From: Azorinus chamasolen
Taxonomy: Eukaryota; Mollusca; Bivalvia; Cardiida; Solecurtidae
Direction of reading: 5' to 3'
DNA: 64,000 nt
Assembly: GCA_963576725.1 (NCBI GenBank)
Contig: OY755241.1
Span: forward strand, 26,138,449-26,202,448
Shown here: in pieces, positions 21,297 to 32,827 of the stretch
How the letters are laid out: the number at the start of each line of letters is the position of its first letter
Numbering within the stretch: position 1 is the stretch's first letter
Made by a program: the position numbers and the translations under genes
The notes under the pieces: model-generated
The model's database searches: none
The model's input: only the letters and a program-made list of their open reading frames with translations
What the model was told of the DNA's origin: nothing

Positions 21297-23426
21297 ACTC
21301 ACCAGAGCACAAAGTGCTCAAGGTGAGCTTTTGTGATACCCCTGTGTCCGTCGTCCGTCTGTCTGTCTGTCTGTCAACAATTTCAAACGACTTCTTTGAA
21401 ACCGACTGCCCAATTGTAACCAAACTTGGTCAGATACATACTGTTGGTGGGTGCTTCAAAAGACCTTTGATATTTGGTATGTAGTATGATCTTATGGTCC
21501 TCTACAAATATTGTTCAAATTATGACCCCCGGGCCAAAAATGGCCCCGCCCATGGGCTTATCAGTTTTTCATAGGAAAATCTTTAAAACTCTTCTTCTCT
21601 GAAGCTGTAAGGCCTAGACCTTTGATATTTGGTATGTAGTATGATCTTATGGTCCTCTACAAATATTGTTCAAATTATGACCCCCGGGCCAAAAATGGCC
21701 CCGCCCAAGGGCTTATCAGTTTTTCATAGGAAAATCTTTAAAACTCTTCTTCTCTGTAGCTGTAAGGCCTAGGCCTTTGATATTTAATATGTAGCATGAT
21801 CTCATGGTCCTCTACAAATATTGAACAAATTATAACCCCCGGGCCAAAAATGGGCCCGCCCAAGGGCTTATCAGTTTTTCATAGGAAATTCTTTAAAAAT
21901 CTTCTTCTCTCAAACTGTAAAGCCTAGACCTTTGATATTTGGTATGTAGCATGATCTTATGGTCCTCTACAAATATTGTTCAAATTATGATCCCCAGGCC
22001 AAAAATGGCCCCGCCCAAACGCTTATCAGTTTTTCATTGGAAATTCTTTAAAAATCTTCTTCTCTGAAACTGTAAGGCCTGGACCTTTGATATTTTGAAC
22101 GAAATATTGTTCACATTATGACCCCCGGGCCAAAAATGGCCCCGCCCTAGGGCTTATCAGTTTGTCATAGGAAAATCTTTAAAAATCTTCTTCTCTGGAA
22201 CTGTAAAGCCTAGCCTTTTGATATTTGGCATTTAGCATGATCTTATGGTCCTCTACAAAGATTGTTCAAATTATGACCCCCGGGCCAAAAATGGCCCCGC
22301 CCAAGGCCTTATCAGTTTTTCATAGGAAAATCTTTTAAAATCTTCTTCTCTGAAACTGTAAGGCCTAGACCTTTGATATTTGGTATATAGCATGATCAAA
22401 TGGTCCTTTACAAAGATTGTTCAAATTATGACCCCGGGGCCAAAAATGGCCGCGCCCTAGGGCTTATCAGTTTTTCATAGGAAAATCTTTAAAAATCTTC
22501 TCTGAAACTGTAAGGCCTAGACTTTTGATATTTGGCATGTAGCATGATTTATGGTCCTCTACAAAGATTGTTCAAATTATGACCCCCGGGCCAAAAATGG
22601 CCCCGCCCAAGGGCTTATCAGTTTTTCATAGGAAAATCTTTAAAAATCTTCTCTCAAACTGTAAGGCCTAGACCTTTGATATTTGGTATGTAGCATGATC
22701 TAATGGTCCTCTACAAAGATTGTTGAAATTATGACCTCGGGGCCAAAAATGGCCCCGCTCAAGGGCTGGCTTATCAGTTTTTTATAGGAAAATCTTTAAA
22801 AATCTTTGAAATTGTAAGGCCCAGACATTTGATATTTGTCATGTAGCATGTTCTAACGGTCCTCTATAGAGATTGTTCAAATTATGACCCTGGACCGAAA
22901 ATGGCCCCGCCCAAGGGCTTATCAGTTTTTCATTGGAAAATCTTTAAAAATAATTTGTCTGAAACTGTTAGGCCTATACCTTTGATATTTGGAATGTAGC
23001 ATGATGCTCTACAAAGATTGTTCAAATTATGACCCCTGGGCCAAAAATGGCCCGCCCAAGGGCTTATCAGTTTTTCATAGGAAAATCTTTAAAATCTATG
23101 AAACTGTAAGGCCTAGACCTTTGATGTTTGGTAACATGATCTAATGGTCCTATACAAATATGTAGCTTGGCTTGTGGTCCTCTGCCAAGAATGTTCAACT
23201 TACGACCCTGGCCTCTGGGCAAAACTTGGCTCTGCCTTGGGGCTTAATGGGAAAAATATGAAATATTATTTTTCTTTGAAACCATTAGGCTTAGACCTTT
23301 AATTGATGGCAGACTGCTTTGCCTTGTGGTTCTCTACCAATGTTGTACAAATGATGACTTCTTGGTAAAAAATGGCCCCCCTTGGGTTATCTCAGGTGAG
23401 CGCATCAGGGCCTCATGGCCCTCTTG
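21297..23426 (+). mobile_element. Helentron-like element, many core units
   Basis: The 5' hairpin lacks its first bases (CTCACCAGAGCACAAAGTGC), and a (GTCTGTCT)n tract follows at 21352-21375. Some eleven core units with TTGATATTTGGTATG and GGCCAAAAATGGCCCCGCC blocks lead to CTCAGGTGAGCGCATC, GGGCCTCATGGCCC, CTCTTG. Its 5' end is fused to the LINE fragment. Confidence 0.8.
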
Positions 23427-24019
23427 TATTTCAAATGACTTCTTCTCTTAAACTACTGGGAGGATTTCAACCAAATTTCACAGAAATGTCCTCTATCAAG
23501 TTTGTTAAAAGCATGACCCCGGGCAAAAAATTGCCCGCCCGACTACTTTTAAAGGCTTTTTTTTAAATCTTTAAAAATCTTCTCTGAAACCACAATTTCT
23601 AGAGCTTTGATATTTGGTATATAGCATCATCTAATGGTCCTTTACCAAGTTTGTTCAAATGATGACCCCCGGGCTAAAAACGGCCCTGCCCTGGGGCTTG
23701 TAGTTTTTACATAGGGAAACCTTTAACAATTTTTTTGTCTGAAACCACATAATCTAGAGCTAAGATATTTGGTATGAAGCATCACCTCATGTATCACTAC
23801 CAAGTATGTTCAAATAATGACCCCTGGGCCAAAAATGGCATCACCCTGGGGTTTTATATTACTTTAACATCAGGAAGCTAGTTAAATAAATTCCTCAGTT
23901 ATTTCCCTTGTCCCATCAGCATAGCCATAATGGACAAAGGGAGATAACTGCATTGGAGTTCTAGTACCATTCTATTTGTAACTACTTATAATATTTATAT
24001 TTATTTATTTATATTTATT

Positions 24020-24098
24020 GATTTTCATTGTTGCATTATAATTTTCGTCATTGGCGCTATATGTCGCGGTGCCGTAAAACCCAACTCACTCACTCACT
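24020..24098 (+). repeat. LINE 3' end, ACTC-tail family, inserted in the large element
   Basis: TTGATTTTCATTGTTGCATT...CGTCATTGGCGCTATATGTC, then GCCGTAAAACCCAACTCACT and a short ACTC tail. It is absent from the paralogue at about 53890, which confirms insertion. Confidence 0.75.
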
Positions 24099-24385
24099 TA
24101 TAATAAAATGTGGAAGGCGGAACAGTGTAGCTGTTTTAGAAGGCATAGAAACGGATATATCAAATTCCATTTGCAAACAGCAGACCCTGATCCTATATGA
24201 GCCACCTTATCTGGGTCTACTCTGTTTGCAGATGCATGAAAACAAGTTTATATGAGGGAAATTAAGGGTTAAATAGGCTCTTCTGCAGTTAAAGGGTTAT
24301 AGCTGTGGGCAGTAAAATCTCTCCAAGTCTATGCATGACTCTTAACTCTTTGCACGCTAGTGGTGAAACTGTGATTACCTATGCT

Positions 24386-24447
24386 AACAGTTTGGATCCA
24401 GATGAGAGGCCGCATAATGCAGCGTCTCATCAGGATCCAAACTGTTT
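24386..24447. repeat. Palindromic hairpin repeat, GGATCC family
   Basis: AACAGTTTGGATCCAGATGA pairs with TCATCAGGATCCAAACTGTT around a GCCGCATAATGCAGC centre. Other copies are at about 37678, 37818, 42287, 42427, 42548 and 54187. Confidence 0.75.
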
Positions 24448-26162
24448 GTCATCTTAACCATATTTTTGAAAAAAAAAATGAAAGTAAGTTTATTCTAAGA
24501 ATTGAAGCAGATGACTATAACTTTTTGTTGCAGACGAAACATTAAAGGGATTTGGAAAGGGATGTTGACCCATTAACCCCATAGTGTGTAGTATGGGTGA
24601 TTTGTGGTGTTATACAGCTAGATGTTACCAATGTCTCTCAAATTAGATGTTTGAGATATTGGAAATCACATGATTATGCATATGGCCCCCCTTGTTTGCA
24701 TTCTGATGAGACGCTGCATTATCATTTGGATCCAAACTGTTTGCATAGGTAATCAAGATGATTATGATGAGAATCATGAGACGCCACATTATGTGCAAAG
24801 AGTTAAATATTTAGGAAAATAATAGGTATTTCTTAAATTAGATAATACCAACAATATATTCATTTTAATACTTTTAATTAACTAAAAAATAGGCATTATG
24901 CTAGTTACCATATTTAGAATATTAAATATTAAGGAAACTATTAGGTATTTCTTAAATTTAAATACATAAACAGTTTGAATCCAAATCACACACCACATTA
25001 TGCAGTGTCTGATCTGGAGCCAAACTGTTAACAATGTGAAAAACATCAATCTGTTCAGGATTTCGTGTATGTATTGAAACCTTTCACTCAGCATCTCATC
25101 GGGATCAAAACTGCTTGAAACAGTCATAATTTAACAAGTTCCTTCACATAAACGTGTTTTCATGCATTTGTAAACAGTAGACTAAGATCGGATGGAATTT
25201 AATAGATATGTATGTTTCTTTCCTTCATAACATAACTCAACATCTCATCAGGAATAGACGGATTTTAAGATATAAACTGCTGGAAACAGTCAATAAACAT
25301 GTTTTCACGCATTTGCAAAGTTTACCAGAGTAGACCAAGATCAGACAGACTTTAATAGAATTTATTTTTTCGATTGCATCAAAGGCAATGTTATAATATG
25401 ACTTTGATTATGTGATTTATACAATTACAAACAATACTAAGTGTCTATTAATTAAGCAATCTGACTTAATTACATGTAATACTTTAATTACATTCAACCC
25501 TCAACTTTTTCCACCATCTTGGATGAGTCATTAACTGTAACTATCAGTTTTCTGCATATATTTGTTCTCTTTCTATAGGTAGGCCAGTTCAAGCAACCTA
25601 TATAGCAATCAACTGGTACTGACTATAGTCTAATGCATGCTCCATTGTATTGGACTTATTGGAATTTTGTCAACCAAAATGTGGGAGACATTGGAATGAA
25701 CCGTTAACATTTTAGTTTCACAGGTCTTTGCACAATGTTATGTTTGTTTCTGCAGTTAATTTATGTGATTGGAAAAAAATAGTTTCATTATGATCATTTA
25801 TTTTAACAAATTTTATTATGCAACTCTTCTTTATTTGCATTTAGTTGAAATTTAGGTGTTTAATAATGTCTTTTCTCCTTGCTACTAATTGTATTGGTTT
25901 TAATTAGATTTTTAAAACAAATAATGTCTTAAGTTAATCAATATTATTGTCAATCAATAATTAATGTTGCTCAAAAAATTAGTAACTCTTCTCAATTTCA
26001 ATTGTAAGAAAAACTAATGACCCTTTTAATTGACTATTAACCCTTTACCTGTTTGCTTTGACAAAAATTGATCTGGGACTACTCTGTTTGCTAATGCGTA
26101 AAAAATTATTTCCATAAAGAGAAGTTTTAGCTTTGATAAAACCTGTAAAATCAAATCTATAT

Positions 26163-26232
26163 CTTTTCAAATGCAAACAGAGCAGAACCTGATCAGACAG
26201 CTTCTATAACAGCCGTCTAATCTAGTCTACTC
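26163..26232. repeat. Palindromic hairpin repeat, AGATCAGAC family
   Basis: GCAAACAGAGCAGAACCTGA pairs imperfectly with the later TAATCTAGTCTACTC stretch. Better-preserved copies are at 33890-33957 and 55180-55245. Confidence 0.6.
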
Positions 26233-26662
26233 TTATTTTTAATGCGTAAAACACATTTCTGTGAAGAGAAATGTTTGCTTTGATAAAAACTGTAGAATCG
26301 GATCTATATTCCATAGGTGTCGTTTGATCTGGGTCTACTCTGTTTGCTAATGCGTAAAAACAGCTTTATATGAGGGAAAGGGTTAGAAGATTTTTAAAGA
26401 TATTTTATTGGTCATTTCACACAAAAACTGGCATTATGGACTGCCTAGCACTTTATTTGCCTATATACCTGAATCAAGGTATAATTGCATAGTCACTTGG
26501 TATTAGATCTGAATCCAGTTCAAGTTTATTCAGCAGTGAAAGGGTGAAAGCAGTGGACTAAGCTTCTTTCATCTGCTAGAAATGTTGTCCACTGAAAAAT
26601 GTCAATACATGTATATTACTGTAACTCAGGTGAGCGATATAGGGCCAATGGCCCTCTTGTTA

Positions 26663-26743
26663 AAGGTTTATGAATGTTCACGGGGTATTGGGATATTATA
26701 CCTCTTTAAGGGGATATGTTGTTAATGAATTGGATATTAATTG
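26663..26743 (+). repeat. 81-bp direct repeat, right copy
   Basis: It is the second copy of 20855-20936 and directly follows the Helentron-like 3' end. Gypsy internal sequence resumes after it and leads to the polypurine tract. Confidence 0.85.
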
Positions 26744-26823
26744 TAGTCTCGATAGGAATTCATACCCTTCATTTTATTACAGTCGTTCCTGTCTTAGGCC
26801 TTCATTCATAAGGTTTGGGGGAG

Positions 26824-27129
26824 TGTAGTGAAATATGGTACTGGAAGTACCACAAATGGTCCGAATAATACGGGTAGGGTATGACGTCACACCTCGCTCA
26901 CATGTGAGCGGCCCATTCGACCAGAGCTAGCTGTCGCGGACAGACGTATATAGGAATCTTCAGGTGATGGCCTGTCCATGTGTGGTCCACAGGAAACCAG
27001 AAATGGCCTGTCCATGTGTTGTCCATAGGAAACCAGAACATGACTAACTGATGAGGGTAGGAACTATTTATCCAATTTATATTGGCATTTGACTTGAGCA
27101 CTAGTTATTGTTTAAGTAGAAATACAACA
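26824..27129 (+). repeat. 3' LTR of the Gypsy element
   Basis: TGTAGTGAAATATGG...GTAGAAATACAACA. It is longer than the 5' LTR because of an internal ~36-bp duplication around GGCCTGTCCATGTG and a short insertion near CATGTGAGCGGCC. GGTTTGGGGGAG precedes it. Confidence 0.78.
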
Positions 27130-27659
27130 TCAATTAACATGTCGCCTAATCCCAGTTATATGAACTGCCTCTGTTGAATTATTTTATAACAAGCATACAC
27201 TGCAATCAAATATCAAATATTATGGATCAAAAGCAAATTCACATCCTGTCTGAAGAACACCAACAATCTTCTTATCGTGATTGTCAAATTACTCAATTAA
27301 AACAGGGTTAAATAATCAAAGAAGCCCTAAAGCCAACTACGCTTAACCCCTTCACCACCTCATGCCGAGTGCATTATCCATATTGGATCCAGATCAGACG
27401 TTGCAAATGCTGCATCTGATCAGAGTCCACTCTGACATTACGATGTTATTTTAGTCAATAGACCCAATATTTACGAAAAAACTAAAGCAGAGGACATCAA
27501 GGGGGTTAAGAGTTTCCAACTCGTGTTCAGACTAAAAATATATATATATATATAGTGAAGGAAAGAAAGATGTCGGCGACAAGAAGATAAATATGTAAAA
27601 ATAAGTAAATGACCTAAATAGAAATAAAGAAGATATTTAAAGGCATGTAAGGTCATTTA

Positions 27660-27695
<36 letters not shown>

Positions 27696-27954
27696 CACAG
27701 TCCACTTCCAAGACCAGAAGTCAGCTCTCTAAAGACATTTGACTGCTAACTGCTGTACAAAATTAATGCAGAAAGCTTTAAGAACTTCACAACTGCGGCA
27801 TGGATAAAAGTTTTCAAACTTCAAAATACTGAAACCTAGTCTGTTTACTACAGAGACATACTCATTAAGAATTTCAAAGAGAACAAGGGCATGTAGTACT
27901 ATGCAAGACATGAGTCCCCCACCGGACTGGAAAAAAACTCCACTCTCCCCACCC
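27130..27954. other. AT-rich spacer with TA microsatellites
   Basis: (TA)n runs lie at 27539-27555 and 27661-27692, flanked by related sequence. No gene is supported. Confidence 0.4.
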
Positions 27955-28475
27955 CACAAGAAAATATGAAAAAGGAGAGTAACTCCGAAAATATTGATGC
28001 TAGATTTATTGCCCTTGTGCATGACACTACACCTAATCATGCTTGTTCCATATGAGAAGTTTCAAATCAATTGAACCAGTAGATAAAGAGTTATTGTCTG
28101 GACAAAAAATATAAAAAAGGGGAATAACTCAAAATATTGATACTAGAGTTATGGCCCTTGTGCATGACACTACTCTTCGTCATGCTTCTTCAATGTGTGA
28201 AGTTTTAATGAATTTGGCCTAACTTTGTAGGAGATATGGCCCGGACACGAAGCGTGACAGATGGACTGACAAGAAAATATGAAAAAGAGGAAGATCTCCA
28301 AAAATATTGATGCTAGAGTTATGGCCCTTGTGCATGATTGTTCAACATGTGAAGTTTCAAATCAATTGAACCAGTAGATAAAGAGTTATTGTCCGGACAA
28401 AAAATATGTAAAAGGGGAATAACTCAAAATATTGATGCTAGAGTTATGGCCCTTGTGCAAAAAAAAAAGTTTTCC
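27955..28475 (+). repeat. Tandem core units of a third element family (GAGTTATGGCCCTTGTGCAT)
   Basis: Four units of 125-170 bp start with AATATGAAAAAGG..AATAACTC, followed by ATTGATGCTAGAGTTATGGC, GAAGTTTCAAATCAATTGAA and ATTGTCCGGACAAA. They end in an A-run. Similar units occur at 32990-33090. Confidence 0.7.
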
Positions 28476-28649
28476 CTAAGTGTAACCTCTGAATACAACA
28501 GGTAACACAATAATGACCATACATGTATAGTGACTACTAAAGAATGTTTTGACTGCTACAGTATTAATTGTTGCTGAGCCCGCACTGTTGGACTGACTCC
28601 CTAAATAATGTGGTTTGTGTTTTTGGATATTCTCCAATTAAACTAGAGG

Positions 28650-29160
28650 TTTGTTTTTGTCACAAAAACAGATGTCTCCCCCCCCAACCTCTTTCCAATT
28701 CACAAGTGTAATGTCTGTAGCTCCAAACATATCGGGGTCTAATTTTTAAGTCATCAGGGGCAATAACAACAACATTGTCAGGGGGAGACAATTCAAAAGC
28801 CCCAGGTTCACAAACGCACATGATAGTCAACGTTCTTGTGAAGTTTGGTAACTCTAGCACTAGTAGTTTCAGAGATACATGTGACACAAAGTAGTTTCTC
28901 TTATTTTAAGTCATAAGGGGCAGTAACTCAAAAGTTATCAGGGGGAGACAAAAAACCCAGATGCACAAAAACTCATGCTGGTGAACATTCCTGTGAAGTT
29001 TGGTGACTCTAGCCCTCCTGGTTTCAGAGAAACGTGCAGCACAACGCTTCTCTAATTTTAAGTAATCATATCAGGGGCAAATAACTCCAACAGTTATCAA
29101 GGGGAGACAATTAAAAAATCTCAGGTGCACAACAACTCATGCTGGTCAACATTCCTGTGA
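28650..29160 (-). mobile_element. Helentron-like element, GTCTCCCCC family, 5' part lost
   Basis: Minus-strand 3' end: GGGGGAGACAT then a GTTTTTGTGACAAAAAC hairpin (28653-28669). Three ~170-bp units follow (TTAAGTCATCAGGGGCAATAA; GTGAAGTTTGGTGACTCTAG). The element is cut at 29160 by the retroelement 3' module. The arm GGGGGAGACAT matches the 5' hairpin seen at 33130-33165. Confidence 0.6.
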
Positions 29161-29868
29161 ATGGAAAAGTAGTAAAGTCAAGCAGGCAAAGCCACATGCA
29201 AAACGCAACCACCACCAAAACACCGATAGACAGCATGACACACACACACACAACCACACACCCAAACGCACACACACACGAAATGAACACAGAAAACACC
29301 AAAAGACACACAAGAAACGGGGACAAACGTTCCACAACATGAACAAACCACAAGCACAAAGACGCAAGGCAAACAAAAGGAAGGGTGACAAAGAGAGTAC
29401 CGCCTTGGCATGGTCAGCAGCAAAAACACCACTGGGGGTTTAAACCGGTTTACGGACGTCCTAACCTCACACTTCTCTCAAAGTCACCCTAGCTTTACAA
29501 ATATTGTAAATAAAGGTATCCCCGCTGGACTTACCCACAACATAGACGACGGTGAACACAGGACAACATGTAAAACATAGCATAACAACTGTGACAATCC
29601 GTCAAATATGTACTCAATGACTTCAGAGCAGAAGTCAGAGCACCTGCAGGTAAGCCGTTAAGGGCACGACAGGGAAAAAGCAATACATGAGTCTGGTAAG
29701 CTCCTCCTGTATCCAAGTTTAAGAGTATACCATCATAGAGTACTACCCTCGGCCTGTCATCACGCAAGCAAAGAGGGAAGCGTAGCCACCGACTGTAAAA
29801 GGGTCGATAACCAAACATGCAGTGTGTTGCAATATAATAGGATCATAGCCTTTCTTTTTAAATGTTTT
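29161..29868 (-). mobile_element. 3' module of the RT-bearing retroelement (copy 2)
   Basis: It is the reverse complement of 8600-9304, starting at TGGAAAAGTAGTAAAGT and ending at ATAGGATCATAGCC, and includes the CA/GT-rich tract. It is 5'-truncated, so it carries no RT core. Confidence 0.78.
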
Positions 29869-30410
29869 CCCCCCTGCTGGCGGGGGTTAGAATTCGCCAG
29901 CTGCATCTCCTGCAGAGGGGTAAGATCCCCCCGAATAGGAGCAATCTGTTTGCCGTGGGTTGCGACTCGAATCGACCAGGTGATGTGATCCTGGTAGTTG
30001 AGCAAAAGAGGTCTCAGAGCGTATGACCTCTTGATGCAACACACTGCTTTGGCCCTTAACCTGGGCGCAGACGAGCGGTCAGGCCAAGCACAGTCTGATC
30101 AATCGGCTTACCATGTCTTGCCCAAGGATACATCATATCTTAGAGTTCGTCATTTTCTTTTAAATGACATGCTATTTTTATTTTAATACATTTCATTAGT
30201 GTAGCTAATGTTAACTTTGTTCTGAAGTATCTTTGAAGGCGGTGGTTTTAGGGCTAATCAGGTAGATTTTGTGTATGGTTGACCAGCGATTCCTGCGTCG
30301 ATTAACCCATTGGCCAGAAGGTGTTCTTTTTAGCGGTAGCGCATTGGAGGTACGGCGTTGGCTCGACTTTGCTATTTATCTGAGTATATCACCCATGTAA
30401 CCCTGGTGTT
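29869..30410. other. GC-richer unclassified segment
   Basis: It contains a CCCCCTGCTGGCGGGGG hairpin and GCCAGCTGCATCTCCTGCAG, typical of some repeated molluscan sequence, but no element boundaries or coding signal could be defined. Confidence 0.3.
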
Positions 30411-30440
30411 CGATGGGCCGTAAAACACCATTCATTCATT
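30411..30440 (+). mobile_element. 30-bp LINE tail insertion with target-site duplication
   Basis: CGATGGGCCGTAAAACACC plus two to three ATTC units is flanked by CCTGGTGTT at 30402-30410 and 30441-30449. Confidence 0.8.
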
Positions 30441-30533
30441 CCTGGTGTTTTTGCTGGAGATATCCCGAAGACATCCCCTTGTTGGACTCCGAGGTGGGTA
30501 GGGAGCATGGGTGATGAAATATAATTAAGCGCC

Positions 30534-31804
30534 ATGGCAACCCCCGCCAAAACACGCTCAAATTCAAACAAAACTAATACTTTCAAAAGGTCACGGAAGG
30601 ATTCTGAGTCATCGGAGTCTGACCGTGAAACAACTACTTCACAAAATCAAACAACCAATTATTGGCCAAGATTCTTGGTACTTTGTCCGGTAAACGATGA
30701 CCAATCTCTGGCAAAGTTGTCACCCTTTGCAGTTACGAAAGCACTGCAGGGTTTGGCAGGTGAGCCAAAGGATGTCAAAGTTTTACGATCAGGGAAAATT
30801 TTGGTGGAATGTAATAAAAAACAACAATCTGAAAACCTACTCGAGTAAAGTGTTTGCTGGCATCTCTATACAGGTGTCTCCTCATCAGTCCTTGAATTTC
30901 AGTAAAGGAGTTGTGCGAAGCCGTGATCTTCAGTACACCAATGAGGAAGAAATGCTAGCAGAACTTAGTAATCAGAATGTTACGGAGGTTAAACGAATTA
31001 AGTTTGTTAGAGAAGGTAAAGAAATAGTAACCAATACTTTCATACTTAAGTTTAACGTCCCGTTTGTTCCACCAAGACTCAAATGTGGCTACTTAAGCAT
31101 CGATGTTGACCCTTTCATTCCAAATCCTCTTCGGTGTTTTAACTGTCAGAGGTTTGGTCATCACAAGGACCGGTGTTTTAACTGTCAGAGGCTTGGTCAT
31201 CACAAGGACAAGTGTACCAAGAAGCCAGTATGTGTCCGTTGTGGTCAGGAAGATCATGATTCCTCGACCTGTGAAAACCCTGTGCAGTGTTTTAACTGCA
31301 AAGGGGATCACTTTGTTCACTCGAAGGAGTGTGCAAAGTGGAAGCAGGAGTTCTATTAGAGTTCTACAGAATGTTTCCTTTCCTGAAGCCCGTAAAATTG
31401 TGGAAGCCTCAAAACCTTCCACAGTTGCGGGCTCATCTTATGCAGATAAGGTGAAGGAAAATAAAATCCAAACTAAGAACGCTGAAACTCAGACAATCAT
31501 CATCTGGCCACACGGTGCGCCAAACTACAAACAGATTTCTGACTCTGCCGTCTCCAGCAAGTCTGACATGGCTTGTCAGGCGACCCGGGGATCGCCTCAG
31601 AGTCAGAAAAACTCTAAAACAAAACCCAACAGTAGTATTCCTTTAGCAAATGGTAAAGGGAATCCTGTAAAGCTGCACAACACTTATAGCAGCTTGGATG
31701 AGGAAGAAGTGATGGATGTACATACATCCATTGTGCCTTTTTCCAAATCCCCAAAAAAGAAAAAAGACAAATCAAAGATTGTTCCTGTTAAGCCTCCAAC
31801 CTAA
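30534..31804 (+). pseudogene. LINE ORF1 protein, gag-like with CCHC knuckles
   Basis: This is the nucleic-acid-binding ORF1 of I/Nimb-type LINEs. The start ATGGCAACCC opens a Ser/Thr-rich basic N-terminus, followed by an RRM-like region (YWPRFLVLCPVNDD; VLRSGKILVEC). Zinc knuckles come next: CFNCQRFGHHKDRC, CFNCQRLGHHKDKC, CVRCGQEDHDSSTC and CFNCKGDHFVHSKEC. The tail is Lys/Ser-rich and ends KKKKDKSK. Frameshifts occur near 30840 and 31350. The first two knuckles arise from a 39-bp in-frame tandem duplication (about 31132-31209). Confidence 0.83.
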
Positions 31805-31831
31805 CTAAATATATATTTTCATTAATCAATA

Positions 31832-32387
31832 ATGAAAAATTGCGTAATACAATGGAATTGTAGAGGACTTAAGGCAAATTATAATGAAATTCTTCTGTTG
31901 ATAAATAAATATGATACCTAGTCATTGTGGAATACAGGGCAACGAGAGGGCGGACCTTGCAGCGAAGTCTGCGCTCGGATCGCCTGAAACTGATATGAGA
32001 TTACCGTATTCGGATTTCAAACCACAAATTACTAGACATATTCTATATAAATGGCAGGAGTCTTGGAATAAGGAAATTCATAACAAGCTCCATGCTGTTA
32101 AACCTATTTTAGGTGAACATTTTTGTTCATGCTTGCCGATTCGGCGTGATGAGGTCGTATTGGCCAGAATAAGAATTGGACATTCTTTTTTAACTCATTC
32201 ATTTTTACTGAAAGGTGAAGTTCAACCTGAATGTTTATTTTGTTTTGAGCCTTATACTTGAATGTCCTGATTTAATCTTAATCAGAGATAGGTTCTTTCA
32301 AGTAGATTCCCTGAGGGAACTGTTTGAGCTGGTAGAAATACCAAAAATATTATTTTTTAAAAGCCATTAATATATATTCTAAAATTT
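31832..32387 (+). pseudogene. LINE ORF2: endonuclease start fused to RNase H
   Basis: ORF2 starts MKNCVIQWNCRGLKANYNEI, the typical beginning of an APE endonuclease. At about 31914 it jumps into SHCGIQGNERADLAAKSAL of RNase H in a different frame and hits a stop immediately. RNase H is further damaged near 32258 by a small deletion after CFEPYT. Confidence 0.85.
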
Positions 32388-32749
32388 AAAAGGTATATTT
32401 ATAGAATGTCGATTATGTTTTGTCCTTATTTTATTTACAATCCTGTTGATCGGAACTGACATTTACATAATCTAGTGAGATTGTCTTTATTTGATTTCAT
32501 CATATAGTTTTATTTACATTATTTATTCGGCTCTATATGACCATCAGTGTCGATGGGCCGTAAAACACCATTCATTCATTCATTCCATTCATTCATGCAG
32601 TCTTAACACATCACTTGTTAACTTAGTATTTTGATCGCACACATCTTTCAACTGCTTATTCATTCATTCAACTGTTTATTTGCATTCTCTTGATTAACTG
32701 TTTTTATTTCCAGCTGATTTTAAGAATACGATGCACTCTCTTCACTAAG

Positions 32750-32815
32750 AGTGTTGATTGTGCCAAACATCACAAGTGAACTCGAGAAATACTAAACATA
32801 CATAACTAAATTTTA
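32750..32815 (-). pseudogene. Fragment of the FTCDVW coiled-coil gene start
   Basis: The minus strand reads FLEFTCDVWHNQHS. This matches the N-terminus of the coiled-coil gene at 52948 (FLDFTCDVWDRQQ), both at protein level and in the surrounding nucleotides. A stop follows at once. It suggests a second, decayed copy of that gene next to the OB-fold exon. Confidence 0.55.
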
Positions 32816-32827
32816 TAGATATTAGAA

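Larger units (their letters stand above)
23427..26662 (+). mobile_element. Large Helentron-like element with unique interior (paralogue of 53236-58043)
   Basis: From ATTTCAAATGACTTC onward it matches the 53.3-kb element: three core units, a ~2.5-kb unique AT-rich interior containing palindromic repeats, then CTGTAACTCAGGTGAGCGAT, GGGCCAATGGCCC and CTCTTGTT. The 5' hairpin is missing. Position ~26421 is the empty site of the insertion found at 55323-57696. Confidence 0.8.
15896..27129 (+). mobile_element. Ty3/Gypsy LTR retrotransposon, dismembered
   Basis: LTRs at 15896-16155 and 26824-27129 are clearly homologous. Internal landmarks in order are a CCGACGAGGAT primer-site-like motif right after the 5' LTR, a pol RNase H segment at about 18150-18309 continuing at 20023, and a GGTTTGGGGGAG polypurine tract directly before the 3' LTR. 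About 7.5 kb of the 11.2 kb is later insertions (18310-20022 and 20937-26662 plus an 81-bp duplication). No exact target duplication is visible. Confidence 0.78.
30450..32595 (+). mobile_element. LINE with ORF1 and an internally deleted ORF2 (ATTC family)
   Basis: It comprises a 5' UTR-like leader, ORF1 (30534-31804), the first 29 codons of ORF2, a junction at about 31914 straight into RNase H, then the family 3' UTR and ATTC tail. About 2.5-3 kb (endonuclease and RT) is missing, judging from normal ORF2 size. The exact 5' end is not defined. Confidence 0.82.

Noticed and set aside
18310..23426. CRISPR-like or ordinary satellite array
   Set aside because: The ~160-bp units are direct repeats without unique spacers and are bounded by hairpin termini typical of the Helentron-like elements.
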